Of a DNA stretch of 20,604 bases, positions 1 through 7,060 are shown in pieces. The DNA is taken from the NCBI GenBank assembly GCA_964601515.1, contig CAZRNU010000049.1, forward strand, positions 1 to 20,604, written 5' to 3'. The notes under the pieces were generated by a model, which was not told the origin of the DNA, made no database searches, and saw nothing but the letters and a program-made list of their open reading frames with translations. This DNA comes from PWND01 sp964601515. Its GTDB lineage: Bacteria > Bacteroidota > Bacteroidia > Bacteroidales > UBA7960. How positions within the stretch are numbered: position 1 is the first letter of the stretch; each line of letters opens with the position of its first letter. A program made the translations under genes and the position numbers.

Positions 1-56
1 TCAATACATTAGTATATTACAAATATATGAAATATTCTGTTTCATTTTGGTTGTAA

Positions 57-251
57 TCTGTTCCTGAACACAATTATAATTTTCAGAATCAACCCTTATC
101 AACAAATCCCAAAAACAGAATTATAGTAACACACGAAATCAGCGAACCAAACCGCAGAAACAAAATCAAAATACCCGATGCTTGTTTAGATTTGAATATT
201 AAATTCACTGACACCGTAGGAATGTTCAGAGAATTGGGTGAGGCGTTTTAG
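57..251 (+). other. Open stretch without start codon, possible gene remnant
   Basis: The first 340 bases contain no convincing gene. This frame is open for 64 codons between a TAA at 54-56 and a TAG at 249-251 and ends in residues GMFRELGEAF. It has no usable start codon until a late ATG close to its end. The residue mix looks protein-like (few low-complexity runs, charged and hydrophobic residues alternating), so it may be the tail of a decayed or frameshifted gene that lay upstream of the KAP gene. I do not recognise the family. Chance is a real alternative in DNA this AT-rich. Confidence 0.2.
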
Positions 252-340
252 GATACTTTTCTTTTTGACAATTTGTCGATAATAAAATAAATATCAGTAA
301 ATTGCAATCTAAAAACACGTCGTTCTCAAAATTGCACAAA

Positions 341-2932
341 ATGAAATTCCTAAAACACTTCTCAAAAAAGCAACTTGTAAAAAACATACTGGTTTTAATT
401 TTTGGACTTATAGTTTTCCTTGCTTTTCAATCTCCTATCGAAAGAATTATTGAAGTTACAATTATCAAATATTTATTAAAACATATTGATAGTATTTGGT
501 ATAATGATATTTCTCTGCTCCTTATTACAGGTATAATAGTGTTTTATGCTGCTTATAATTTCAGAAGATACAAACCCAACTATAACTATATTGGAGCTTC
601 AATTCTTGTAGCATTTATTTATTGCTTGTTTAGATTTGAATTTGGAATCAAGGTTTCATGGGAGTTAAAGTCTTTTTTTTATGTTCCATGGTTAATGTAC
701 TCAGACCTTATTTTTTTCTTTTTACTGCAATACTTGATGAGCTTGCTTCCTGCTAAAAAAACAAAAAAGAAAGATTCTGCTTTTTTTGATGACAGGCCAT
801 TGTTTTCGACTACTAATGACGCAACTGAAAAAGAAAAAAAAGAAGATTTATTAGGCTATTCAACCTATGCTAAAAATTTAAGCGAGAAAATTCTTAATAG
901 TAATTTCGAAAAATCATTTGCAATCGGCATAAATGGCAAATGGGGTTTAGGAAAAACTACTTTTATAAACCTCCTAAAGGAAGAAATTAAAGGCGATAAT
1001 GTTATTGAAATAGATTTCAATCCATGGTACAGTCATAATTCAAAAAAAATCATCGAAGACTTTTTTGACACTTTGATTGAAAAACTACCCGATAATAGTT
1101 TTACATTAAAAAGGTCAATCAATATGTATTCGAGAAAAATTGCTGATATTAAAGCCAACTATATACTCGAAGCAATTTATCAAATAGTTTCTGTTTTTTC
1201 TCAAGATGCTTCAGCGGGAGCTCTTTACGAAAAAATTAATAATATTTTGATAGGGCTTAATAAGAAACTAGTAATATACATAGACGATGTTGACAGGCTT
1301 GACAAAGACGAAATATTTGAGGTTATAAAACTGATTCGCAACACTGCAAACTTTCATAACACTTTTTTTATTGTTGCATACGACAGAAACTATATAATTA
1401 ATTCACTTAAAGAAACAAAAAAGCATAGAACTGAATTTTTTCTTGAAAAAATATTTCAATTAGAGATATCACTGCCTAATTTCAAAAAGACAGTGCTTAG
1501 GACAGTTTTGGCAGAAAAGCTTAAAAGCAAACTCCCAGAAAAGATTCACCAAGAAATTGACGATATTATTGTTGGGTCTTTAAGAACCGGCGTACCTGAA
1601 TATTTGGACGAATGGCTTGAAAACATGAGAGATGTGACTAGATTGGCTAATTCATTAATATTGAATTATGGAAAGTTAATTGGCGAGGTTGTTTTTGCCG
1701 ATTATTTAAGGATTGAGTTATTAAGGATTAAATATCCTAGTATTTATGAATTAATTTTTAAAGAGACAGCTAAATTCTTTGTCAAAAATACTGATGATTA
1801 TTCTTTTAGAGGATTCAGATATGAATTGGCAATGATGTCAAATCTGGACAATAATAAGAAGAATTCAAATGATTTAAAAAACTCAATATTATATAAACAC
1901 CTTAAAGAAAACTTAAATGAATACAATGTTTCAAAGAATGACGTTGACAAGATAATTGACCTAATACACGGAATATTTCCAATAAAAGGAAGCGGACTCA
2001 GATTAGGAGAAAGAAATCATTTATCTATTGTTTATCCAGACAACTTATATAGGTATTCTGCATACTCCCTTTTTGTAGAGGATTTGTCTGAAAATGATTT
2101 TCGTGAATCAATACAAATGGATCAGAAAATCTTAAATGAAAAAATCAAAGAATGGCTTGATAAAGGCATGGAAAGCAAAGTTGGTAAAAGATTTGTCGAG
2201 ATAAGAAGTTTTGGCAGTAAAGAAGAATATGAAAAGATTATAAAAGCGATTTTTTATTTTGCCAACCTTCCATCAAAGTTTAGAGAAAAAGATCAGGATA
2301 TTGTTCGATATGACCATTATGATTTAACAAATAAGATTCATGTAAATAAAAGCAACCCAAATTCCAAGTTATATGATAACCCAGATGATTTAAAAGAGTT
2401 TATAAGATCTTTATTGACTTATAAAGAGGAGGGTTTTGTTTATCAATATAGTTATATGGATTTTGTTAATAAAAATATTGCAGAAAGCTTCATCTTGGAT
2501 TTGAAAGAACTGGAGAATATAAGCATAGAGTATCTTGAAAAAAATTGCAAGAAGCAATCTAAGCTAGATGAAAATCTTTGGTTTTTATACTATTGTTGTA
2601 AACAAACAATACAAGACAAAACGGTAATACCGCAAAAAGCAAATAATATTTTCAAGAATTTTGCATTAAAGAAAGATATTGATCAATTTCTCTATGACAT
2701 AATTGATTTTACACCTAGAATGAAAAAATATAAAGTAAGTGAAGCAGTGGTAGAAATATTTGGGTCATGGGAAAATTTCAAAAAAAGTATTATATCCAAA
2801 AATAACATCAAATCAAATTACTTGAAAGAATTCCTTAGGTTTTATGATACATTTGCGGCAACAAATTATGAAAAATACGTTGAATTTGATTTTAAAGAAA
2901 TTCCAATTGAGAAGAAATATCAGCAACGGTGA
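341..2932 (+). CDS. Membrane-anchored KAP-family P-loop NTPase
   Basis: The protein is 863 aa from the ATG chosen here. A TTG at 302 would add 13 residues, but the ATG lies just before the hydrophobic N-terminus and is the better start. Seen: four hydrophobic segments at about 15-29, 57-73, 83-98 and 118-136, then a lysine-rich cytoplasmic turn. The KAP NTPase domain follows, with Walker A at 196-207 (GINGKWGLGKTT) and Walker B at about 310-318 ending in DDVD. The leader 'DDRP...DLLG' before Walker A is typical of the family. The C-terminal ~450 aa are charged, helical-looking and not recognised. Known: KAP NTPases (KAP_NTPase, PF07693) include phage-exclusion protein PifA and typically carry membrane segments. 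Inferred: an inner-membrane anti-phage ATPase, given the restriction enzyme next door. An 11-bp palindrome (267-277, GACAATTTGTC) lies upstream and could be an operator. The gene looks even more AT-rich than the genes to the right. Confidence 0.88.
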   Translation: MKFLKHFSKKQLVKNILVLIFGLIVFLAFQSPIERIIEVTIIKYLLKHIDSIWYNDISLLLITGIIVFYAAYNFRRYKPNYNYIGASILVAFIYCLFRFEFGIKVSWELKSFFYVPWLMYSDLIFFFLLQYLMSLLPAKKTKKKDSAFFDDRPLFSTTNDATEKEKKEDLLGYSTYAKNLSEKILNSNFEKSFAIGINGKWGLGKTTFINLLKEEIKGDNVIEIDFNPWYSHNSKKIIEDFFDTLIEKLPDNSFTLKRSINMYSRKIADIKANYILEAIYQIVSVFSQDASAGALYEKINNILIGLNKKLVIYIDDVDRLDKDEIFEVIKLIRNTANFHNTFFIVAYDRNYIINSLKETKKHRTEFFLEKIFQLEISLPNFKKTVLRTVLAEKLKSKLPEKIHQEIDDIIVGSLRTGVPEYLDEWLENMRDVTRLANSLILNYGKLIGEVVFADYLRIELLRIKYPSIYELIFKETAKFFVKNTDDYSFRGFRYELAMMSNLDNNKKNSNDLKNSILYKHLKENLNEYNVSKNDVDKIIDLIHGIFPIKGSGLRLGERNHLSIVYPDNLYRYSAYSLFVEDLSENDFRESIQMDQKILNEKIKEWLDKGMESKVGKRFVEIRSFGSKEEYEKIIKAIFYFANLPSKFREKDQDIVRYDHYDLTNKIHVNKSNPNSKLYDNPDDLKEFIRSLLTYKEEGFVYQYSYMDFVNKNIAESFILDLKELENISIEYLEKNCKKQSKLDENLWFLYYCCKQTIQDKTVIPQKANNIFKNFALKKDIDQFLYDIIDFTPRMKKYKVSEAVVEIFGSWENFKKSIISKNNIKSNYLKEFLRFYDTFAATNYEKYVEFDFKEIPIEKKYQQR

Positions 2933-2936
2933 GCTA

Positions 2937-3170
2937 ATGAAGAATAATATTGATTTACAACCTGTAAGTCAGAATATTATTAATCTTGTTTTGCAAAAAA
3001 AAACATTAAATGAGTTGCTATCCTATGTCTTTTCTATTCCGTTAAACGCCTCCCATGCTTTTAAAAACCGGATGCTTCCTTCTAGTGTTGTTAAATCTAA
3101 CGAATCTGTTATTAAATGTGCATCAAATGTGATTTTTTTGTTTTTATCAAACTCTGAAAACCATTTGTAA
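2937..3170 (+). pseudogene. Short ORF after KAP gene, possibly a truncated partner gene
   Basis: An ATG lies 4 nt after the KAP stop, with GGTGAG just upstream as a plausible ribosome site. It opens 77 codons, ending at the TAA at 3168-3170. The first ~28 residues (MKNNIDLQPVSQNIINLVLQ, then KKTLNELL) look like the start of a helical protein. From about 3023 onward the frame only reads antisense through the 3' end of the leftward HNH-like gene, so the rest is probably meaningless. The start position suggests a second gene of a KAP operon whose body was lost when the neighbouring module arrived. Faint likeness to the N-terminus of abortive-infection AbiTii-type domains is an impression only. 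It could also be chance translation. Confidence 0.25.
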
Positions 3171-4000
3171 GCTTTAAATCCGTGTGCGTCAGGACCAGGC
3201 AAGATAACGCCATATCTGTGATTCTTTTTGTCAACTTTTAAATCAAATATAACAAGTAAAGATTTAAGCTCATTCGGGTAACTAATGATGTTTGTGCCTA
3301 AAAATTCATCAGGAAAATCCTCTTTAATTATTGGAATAAAGGGAATAATTTTTTTGTCTGGATAAAAAAGTTGTTTCCTAATTATTTCAGAGTTTGGGTT
3401 AATATAATGACTGCCCCCGAATAAGTAGGAATATCCCAACTGGCTAAATGCTAGAATATAAGCTGTTCTAAGGAATGTCAATTCACATCCTCGTAAATTT
3501 GGTAGAGAAAAATTCACATTGAATAATTTCTGTGAATCAAATAGCTCCATGAATCTTTTTGCACCTTCATGAAAGTTCTTAGTCGTTATTACGAATTCAA
3601 GATGTTCTTTCTTAGCTATGCTTCCTTTCAATGAAAAATCATTATTTATCTTGAATTTAGTTTCTATTGGTGAGCATCCTTCGGCAAATTCTTTTGTTTT
3701 AATGTAATTAAGAAGCTTAATATCTTGGCTATGACCAGATTCATTATTCAATAATTTTGTTGTCAAAGCTACTGTTTTGCCGTTTAATGATTCTGGTGGA
3801 GCATGCTCTGCTGTTAGTTGATCATCAAAACTATTATCTAAACCCTCTCTTGTAAATATCTTGAATGATAATGGGCAAACATATATGCTTTGATTATGAA
3901 ACTTCTCTTGAAATTTAAAACGTAGATGATTTTGAACATGAACCAAATTCGTGCTAAATTTATTAAATAATGCGATTTTTTTTCTTCTGTTAGTATTCAT
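3023..4000 (-). CDS. HNH-like protein with degenerate zinc ligands, downstream of MmeI-type enzyme
   Basis: 325 aa from ATG 4000-3998. An in-frame ATG at 4081 lies inside the upstream gene and would only add residues read out of frame from it, so the shorter start is preferred. It begins 13 nt after the stop of the MmeI-type gene and is almost surely cotranscribed with it. Residues 40-93 match the layout of an HNH nuclease core: C42-P-L, then LTAEHAPPESLNGK with H66, then N85-N86-E-S-G-H90 and D93. Relatives normally carry two CxxC pairs around this core; here only C42 is left, and the second pair reads TTKLLNN. The remaining ~230 aa are not recognised, though a segment near the C-terminus (about 250-275) is strongly beta-like. 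It could be an active nuclease using histidine/asparagine without structural zinc, or a DNA-binding relative that has lost catalysis. Role inferred: accessory to the restriction system. Confidence 0.6.
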   Translation of the reverse strand: MNTNRRKKIALFNKFSTNLVHVQNHLRFKFQEKFHNQSIYVCPLSFKIFTREGLDNSFDDQLTAEHAPPESLNGKTVALTTKLLNNESGHSQDIKLLNYIKTKEFAEGCSPIETKFKINNDFSLKGSIAKKEHLEFVITTKNFHEGAKRFMELFDSQKLFNVNFSLPNLRGCELTFLRTAYILAFSQLGYSYLFGGSHYINPNSEIIRKQLFYPDKKIIPFIPIIKEDFPDEFLGTNIISYPNELKSLLVIFDLKVDKKNHRYGVILPGPDAHGFKAYKWFSEFDKNKKITFDAHLITDSLDLTTLEGSIRFLKAWEAFNGIEKT

Positions 4001-4013
4001 TACAAATGTGGGT

Positions 4014-6800
4014 TTAGTCTTTCCTACCCCTCTTCTTCTCCACCGCAAATAGCCCTGCTGTATATTTTTCGTAGAGCTCAAATAAAAACTCTATTCTGTT
4101 GGTTTCGCTTGTAAATGGTTGTGGGCGGTAGGCTCTGTCAACTGCTTTATCTAATTCCTGATGGGCTTTTACCAACTTTGGTGGCATTGCAATTGGATCG
4201 TATAAATCTGCGAGGCTGCTGCCCTCATATTCTGCTCTTACATCTAATGCCTTCTGGGCTGCATTTTCAATAGCAGATACCTGCTTTTCTGTTGGATTCT
4301 CTGGCCAAGGGTAGTTATTGTAAACAATGTCTTTAGAGTATCTATATCTTGATTCCAGTTTCCCACAAACATATTTTACCCACACCATGTGAATATGTGA
4401 CATTAATACTCCAAAATGATATAGATTTCCTTCAGGAATAATATGGCAGCTATTATTAGCAATTACATTTTCCCCAAAAAATCCCATAGGTATGTATTTG
4501 CGATTCTCAGATGTTGTGCTCGGAATTAGAATATACGTGTTAGGATTATTTCTGTCTCTAAATAAAGTAGGTGTTACGGCAAATTTTTGAGTAGATGGAG
4601 CAACACTTTTTTCTCTGAAGTCCTTTACAGCTTCAACTCTTTTCATTACTAGAGGCATTTGTCTCAGTTCACCGGGTGTCGCATCTTCAAGCCATAAGCA
4701 CCAACGATTTTCGTTGTTTAGATACTCTCTGGCACTAATTAATGGCAAAATAAACCTTTCTGCCATTGGTTCATTTTTTATTAACTCTTCTTTTTCTTGA
4801 TTACTTAATAGCAAATTGCCACCATCTAATGGCATATTCCCAAAGCTCATTTTAGGCACATTACATATTGGCAACTGCCTAGTCATTATTAAGACATTAT
4901 TACCATCAACCAAATATGGATTTATATTTTTTGCTTTGTTGTAATGCGGTTCTGCATTAATATCATTATAGACAAATAAATGTTTGTCAGGCACATCATA
5001 ATTTGAAAAACCTATTATTACACAATAAACAGCTGCAACCCCTTTTGCTTCATTTTTCCATTTGAATGTATTATGTGCAAAGTGAATTTGTATTTTTTGT
5101 TTGTTTATTAACTCATTCCATAAAATTCCTACTTGTTCTCCTTGTGTAATTGAATTTGTTGATACAAAACCGACTTTGGTTAATTCATGGCTTCCTTTCT
5201 CTTTTTCGGGAGAGTATGTGTTTATGTATTCAGCAGCTTTTATATACCAACCGGTAACATAATCTACAACTCCTGCACCATGAGTATTTGCAAATAATTC
5301 CTTTATTTCTTTTCTCTGAACCTCATTCATTAATTTTGAACCAATAAAAGGCGGATTTCCAAGTATATAGTCAAATCTTTGTGGCTTTTTTTCCCAGGGA
5401 ATAGGGTCTATTAAAGAATGCCAATCAATTCTGAGCGCATTTCCTTGCACAATCACAGGAGTTTTCTTTAATGGAAGCCTTACGTAATACTCTCCAAGTA
5501 TTTCAGAAATAAGCCTATTCATCTGGTGGTCAATAAGCCACATGGCAAGCTGTGCAATTTGTGCCGGAAATTCTTCATATTCAATTCCATAAAACCTGTC
5601 AACATCAATTTTTATCAATTCAAACACATCTGTAACAGTTTGCCCTTTTTGCAAAGCTTTTATTATTTCCGTTTCAAGCAAACGCAATTCTCTATATGTT
5701 ATAACCAAAAAATTTCCACAACCGCAGGCAGGGTCAAGAAAACGCAGTGTGGAAATTTTATCGTGAAAATCAGAAAGTTTTCTTTTATTGTTTTTAACTG
5801 TTTTAAATTCTTCCCACAAATCATCTAAAAACAATGGCTTTATAAGTTTCAATATGTTTTTCTCTGAAGTATAATGCGCACCCAAGTTTCTTCTTACTTC
5901 CTTGTCCATAACGCTTTGAAACAAAGAACCAAAAATTGCGGGTGATATTTTTCCCCAGTCCAACTGACAACATTGAAGCAATTTGTTTCTCATTTCGCTG
6001 TCAAAAGAGGCTATTGGCAATCTCTCTTCAAACAGTTTCCCATTTACATAAGGGAATAAAGCAAGTTTTTCATCTAAGTTTGTCAAACGATTTTCTACAG
6101 GTGTGTTTAAAGTCTCAAAAATCGACAAAAGATGTAGAGCAAGGTCGCTGCCATCAACATTTGTTTTTTGTTCAATGTATTCTTCAAAAATTCCTTTCTC
6201 AAAAATTCCGGTATCATCGGCAAACATGCAAAAAACCAACCTAACGAGATATACTTCAAGCTTATGCCCTGTATATCCAATTTCGTTAAGTTTGTCATGC
6301 AATTTACCCATCATTTCAGCAGCCTCAATATTAACAGGGTCTTCCTCTTTATACTCTTTCTTTTGATAACCTGCAATAAAAGCAAACAAATGAACATTAT
6401 TAATTAGGTCTGCAAGTTTAAACTCATGCTGTTTGTTTTCATCAAGGTCGTAAAGCCTAAAAGTTTCAAAATTGCAAACAAGAATATATTTAGGCAATTC
6501 ATGCTCCTGCAATCCAGGGAAATAGTCAACTGCTTGCTTGTATGCACAGTCAAGATCTTTGCCGCCTGATTTTTGCTCTACAAGCAAATGTCCTTTCCAG
6601 AGCAAGTCAATATAGCCGTCTTTTCTGTTATCCTTAGTTACCTTTCGTTCAAAAGTTGCAACTCTCCTTCGGGATATCCCGAAAACATTAAAAAAGTCGT
6701 TCCAAAAAGATTGTGATTCAGCACTTTCACTGATTTCGTTTTCCCATTCTTTGGAAAACTTAATTGCACGAGATTTAATTTCATTCCAACTGAGAGCCAT
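4014..6800 (-). CDS. MmeI-type (Type IIL) bifunctional restriction-modification enzyme
   Basis: 928 aa, against about 919 for MmeI, and alike end to end as far as I recall that sequence (MALSWNEI start, VATFE, GAHYTSE, RELRLLE, ITQGEQV, LESRYRYS). The start is the ATG at 6800-6798, not the one eight codons upstream, because MALSWNEI is the family start. Domains seen: PD-ExK nuclease with D65-X9-E75-Q-K77 intact; helical linker to about 330; N6-adenine methyltransferase with SAM motif I DPACGCGNF (356-364) and catalytic NPPF (482-485); target-recognition domain about 600-830; C-terminal helical domain. Known: Type IIL enzymes methylate one strand of an asymmetric site and cut about 20 bases away, using one polypeptide for both jobs. 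In MmeI the E806/R808/R810 positions contact DNA; the matching residues here are E816, R818 and R820, while the MmeI A774 position is S. No frameshift is visible, so the enzyme is likely active. The recognition site cannot be read from this. Confidence 0.93.
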   Translation of the reverse strand: MALSWNEIKSRAIKFSKEWENEISESAESQSFWNDFFNVFGISRRRVATFERKVTKDNRKDGYIDLLWKGHLLVEQKSGGKDLDCAYKQAVDYFPGLQEHELPKYILVCNFETFRLYDLDENKQHEFKLADLINNVHLFAFIAGYQKKEYKEEDPVNIEAAEMMGKLHDKLNEIGYTGHKLEVYLVRLVFCMFADDTGIFEKGIFEEYIEQKTNVDGSDLALHLLSIFETLNTPVENRLTNLDEKLALFPYVNGKLFEERLPIASFDSEMRNKLLQCCQLDWGKISPAIFGSLFQSVMDKEVRRNLGAHYTSEKNILKLIKPLFLDDLWEEFKTVKNNKRKLSDFHDKISTLRFLDPACGCGNFLVITYRELRLLETEIIKALQKGQTVTDVFELIKIDVDRFYGIEYEEFPAQIAQLAMWLIDHQMNRLISEILGEYYVRLPLKKTPVIVQGNALRIDWHSLIDPIPWEKKPQRFDYILGNPPFIGSKLMNEVQRKEIKELFANTHGAGVVDYVTGWYIKAAEYINTYSPEKEKGSHELTKVGFVSTNSITQGEQVGILWNELINKQKIQIHFAHNTFKWKNEAKGVAAVYCVIIGFSNYDVPDKHLFVYNDINAEPHYNKAKNINPYLVDGNNVLIMTRQLPICNVPKMSFGNMPLDGGNLLLSNQEKEELIKNEPMAERFILPLISAREYLNNENRWCLWLEDATPGELRQMPLVMKRVEAVKDFREKSVAPSTQKFAVTPTLFRDRNNPNTYILIPSTTSENRKYIPMGFFGENVIANNSCHIIPEGNLYHFGVLMSHIHMVWVKYVCGKLESRYRYSKDIVYNNYPWPENPTEKQVSAIENAAQKALDVRAEYEGSSLADLYDPIAMPPKLVKAHQELDKAVDRAYRPQPFTSETNRIEFLFELYEKYTAGLFAVEKKRGRKD

Positions 6801-6825
6801 AGTTTTTGTTTTTGGTAATTTCAAT

Positions 6826-6833
6826 CAAATATA
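6826..6833 (-). promoter_or_regulatory. Candidate -7 box for the MmeI-type operon
   Basis: On the minus strand this reads TATATTTG, an exact match to the Bacteroidota -7 consensus TAnnTTTG, 25 nt upstream of the start codon. No clear TTTG sits at the expected -33 distance. Such boxes arise often by chance in AT-rich DNA. Confidence 0.35.
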
Positions 6834-6901
6834 ATATAAAAAACAAACAACTTTCTATGTTTGGATAAATCCATGGAGAGATATACTAATTGATTTGAGA
6901 T

Positions 6902-6950
6902 AAAAAAACACCTAAGAAAGTAGCTAATCAAAACTAATTTCTCGGGTGTT
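6902..6950 (-). terminator. Stem-loop plus T-run, intrinsic terminator-like
   Basis: AACACC (6907-6912) pairs with GGTGTT (6945-6950), and AGAAA (6915-6919) pairs with TTTCT (6938-6942), with a T-G wobble and one mismatch between the two arms and an 18-nt loop. Read on the minus strand the stem is followed by seven T residues (6908-6902). Its place about 110 nt beyond the stop of the leftward S9 peptidase gene suggests it ends that transcript and separates it from the MmeI-type operon. A bound protein or attenuator role is not suggested by anything nearby. Confidence 0.55.
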
Positions 6951-6990
6951 ATGCAAATATTGGCGTGCTTTATTAATAGGTCAGCAAAAA

Positions 6991-7053
6991 CTTTTCACTT
7001 TTCACTTTTCACTTTTAACTTTTCACTTTTCACTTTCCACTTTTCACTTTCCA
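6991..7053. repeat. Heptamer tandem repeat, nine units of CTTTTCA
   Basis: Nine consecutive 7-bp units: six exact CTTTTCA, one CTTTTAA and two CTTTCCA. A partial tenth unit follows. The tract ends 8 bases before the stop codon of the S9 peptidase gene, so it lies in the 3' untranslated region of that gene, upstream of the terminator. The strand asymmetry (pyrimidine-rich top strand) and the head-to-tail order argue for slippage expansion. It is not a CRISPR: units are far too short and have no spacers. Confidence 0.9.
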
Positions 7054-7060
7054 CTTTCTC

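Noticed and set aside
4001..4081. N-terminal extension of the HNH-like gene (start at 4081), which would give a GVGKTK P-loop-like string
   Set aside because: The extension lies out of frame within the last codons of the MmeI-type gene; its residues, including the apparent P-loop, are a shadow of that gene. The ATG at 4000 is the sensible start.
5526..6407. Several rightward ORFs of 79-102 codons inside the MmeI-type gene
   Set aside because: Antisense to a well-supported 928-aa gene; no recognisable protein features or upstream signals.
6991..7053. CRISPR-like repeat array
   Set aside because: Units are 7 bp, contiguous and without spacers; a simple tandem repeat.
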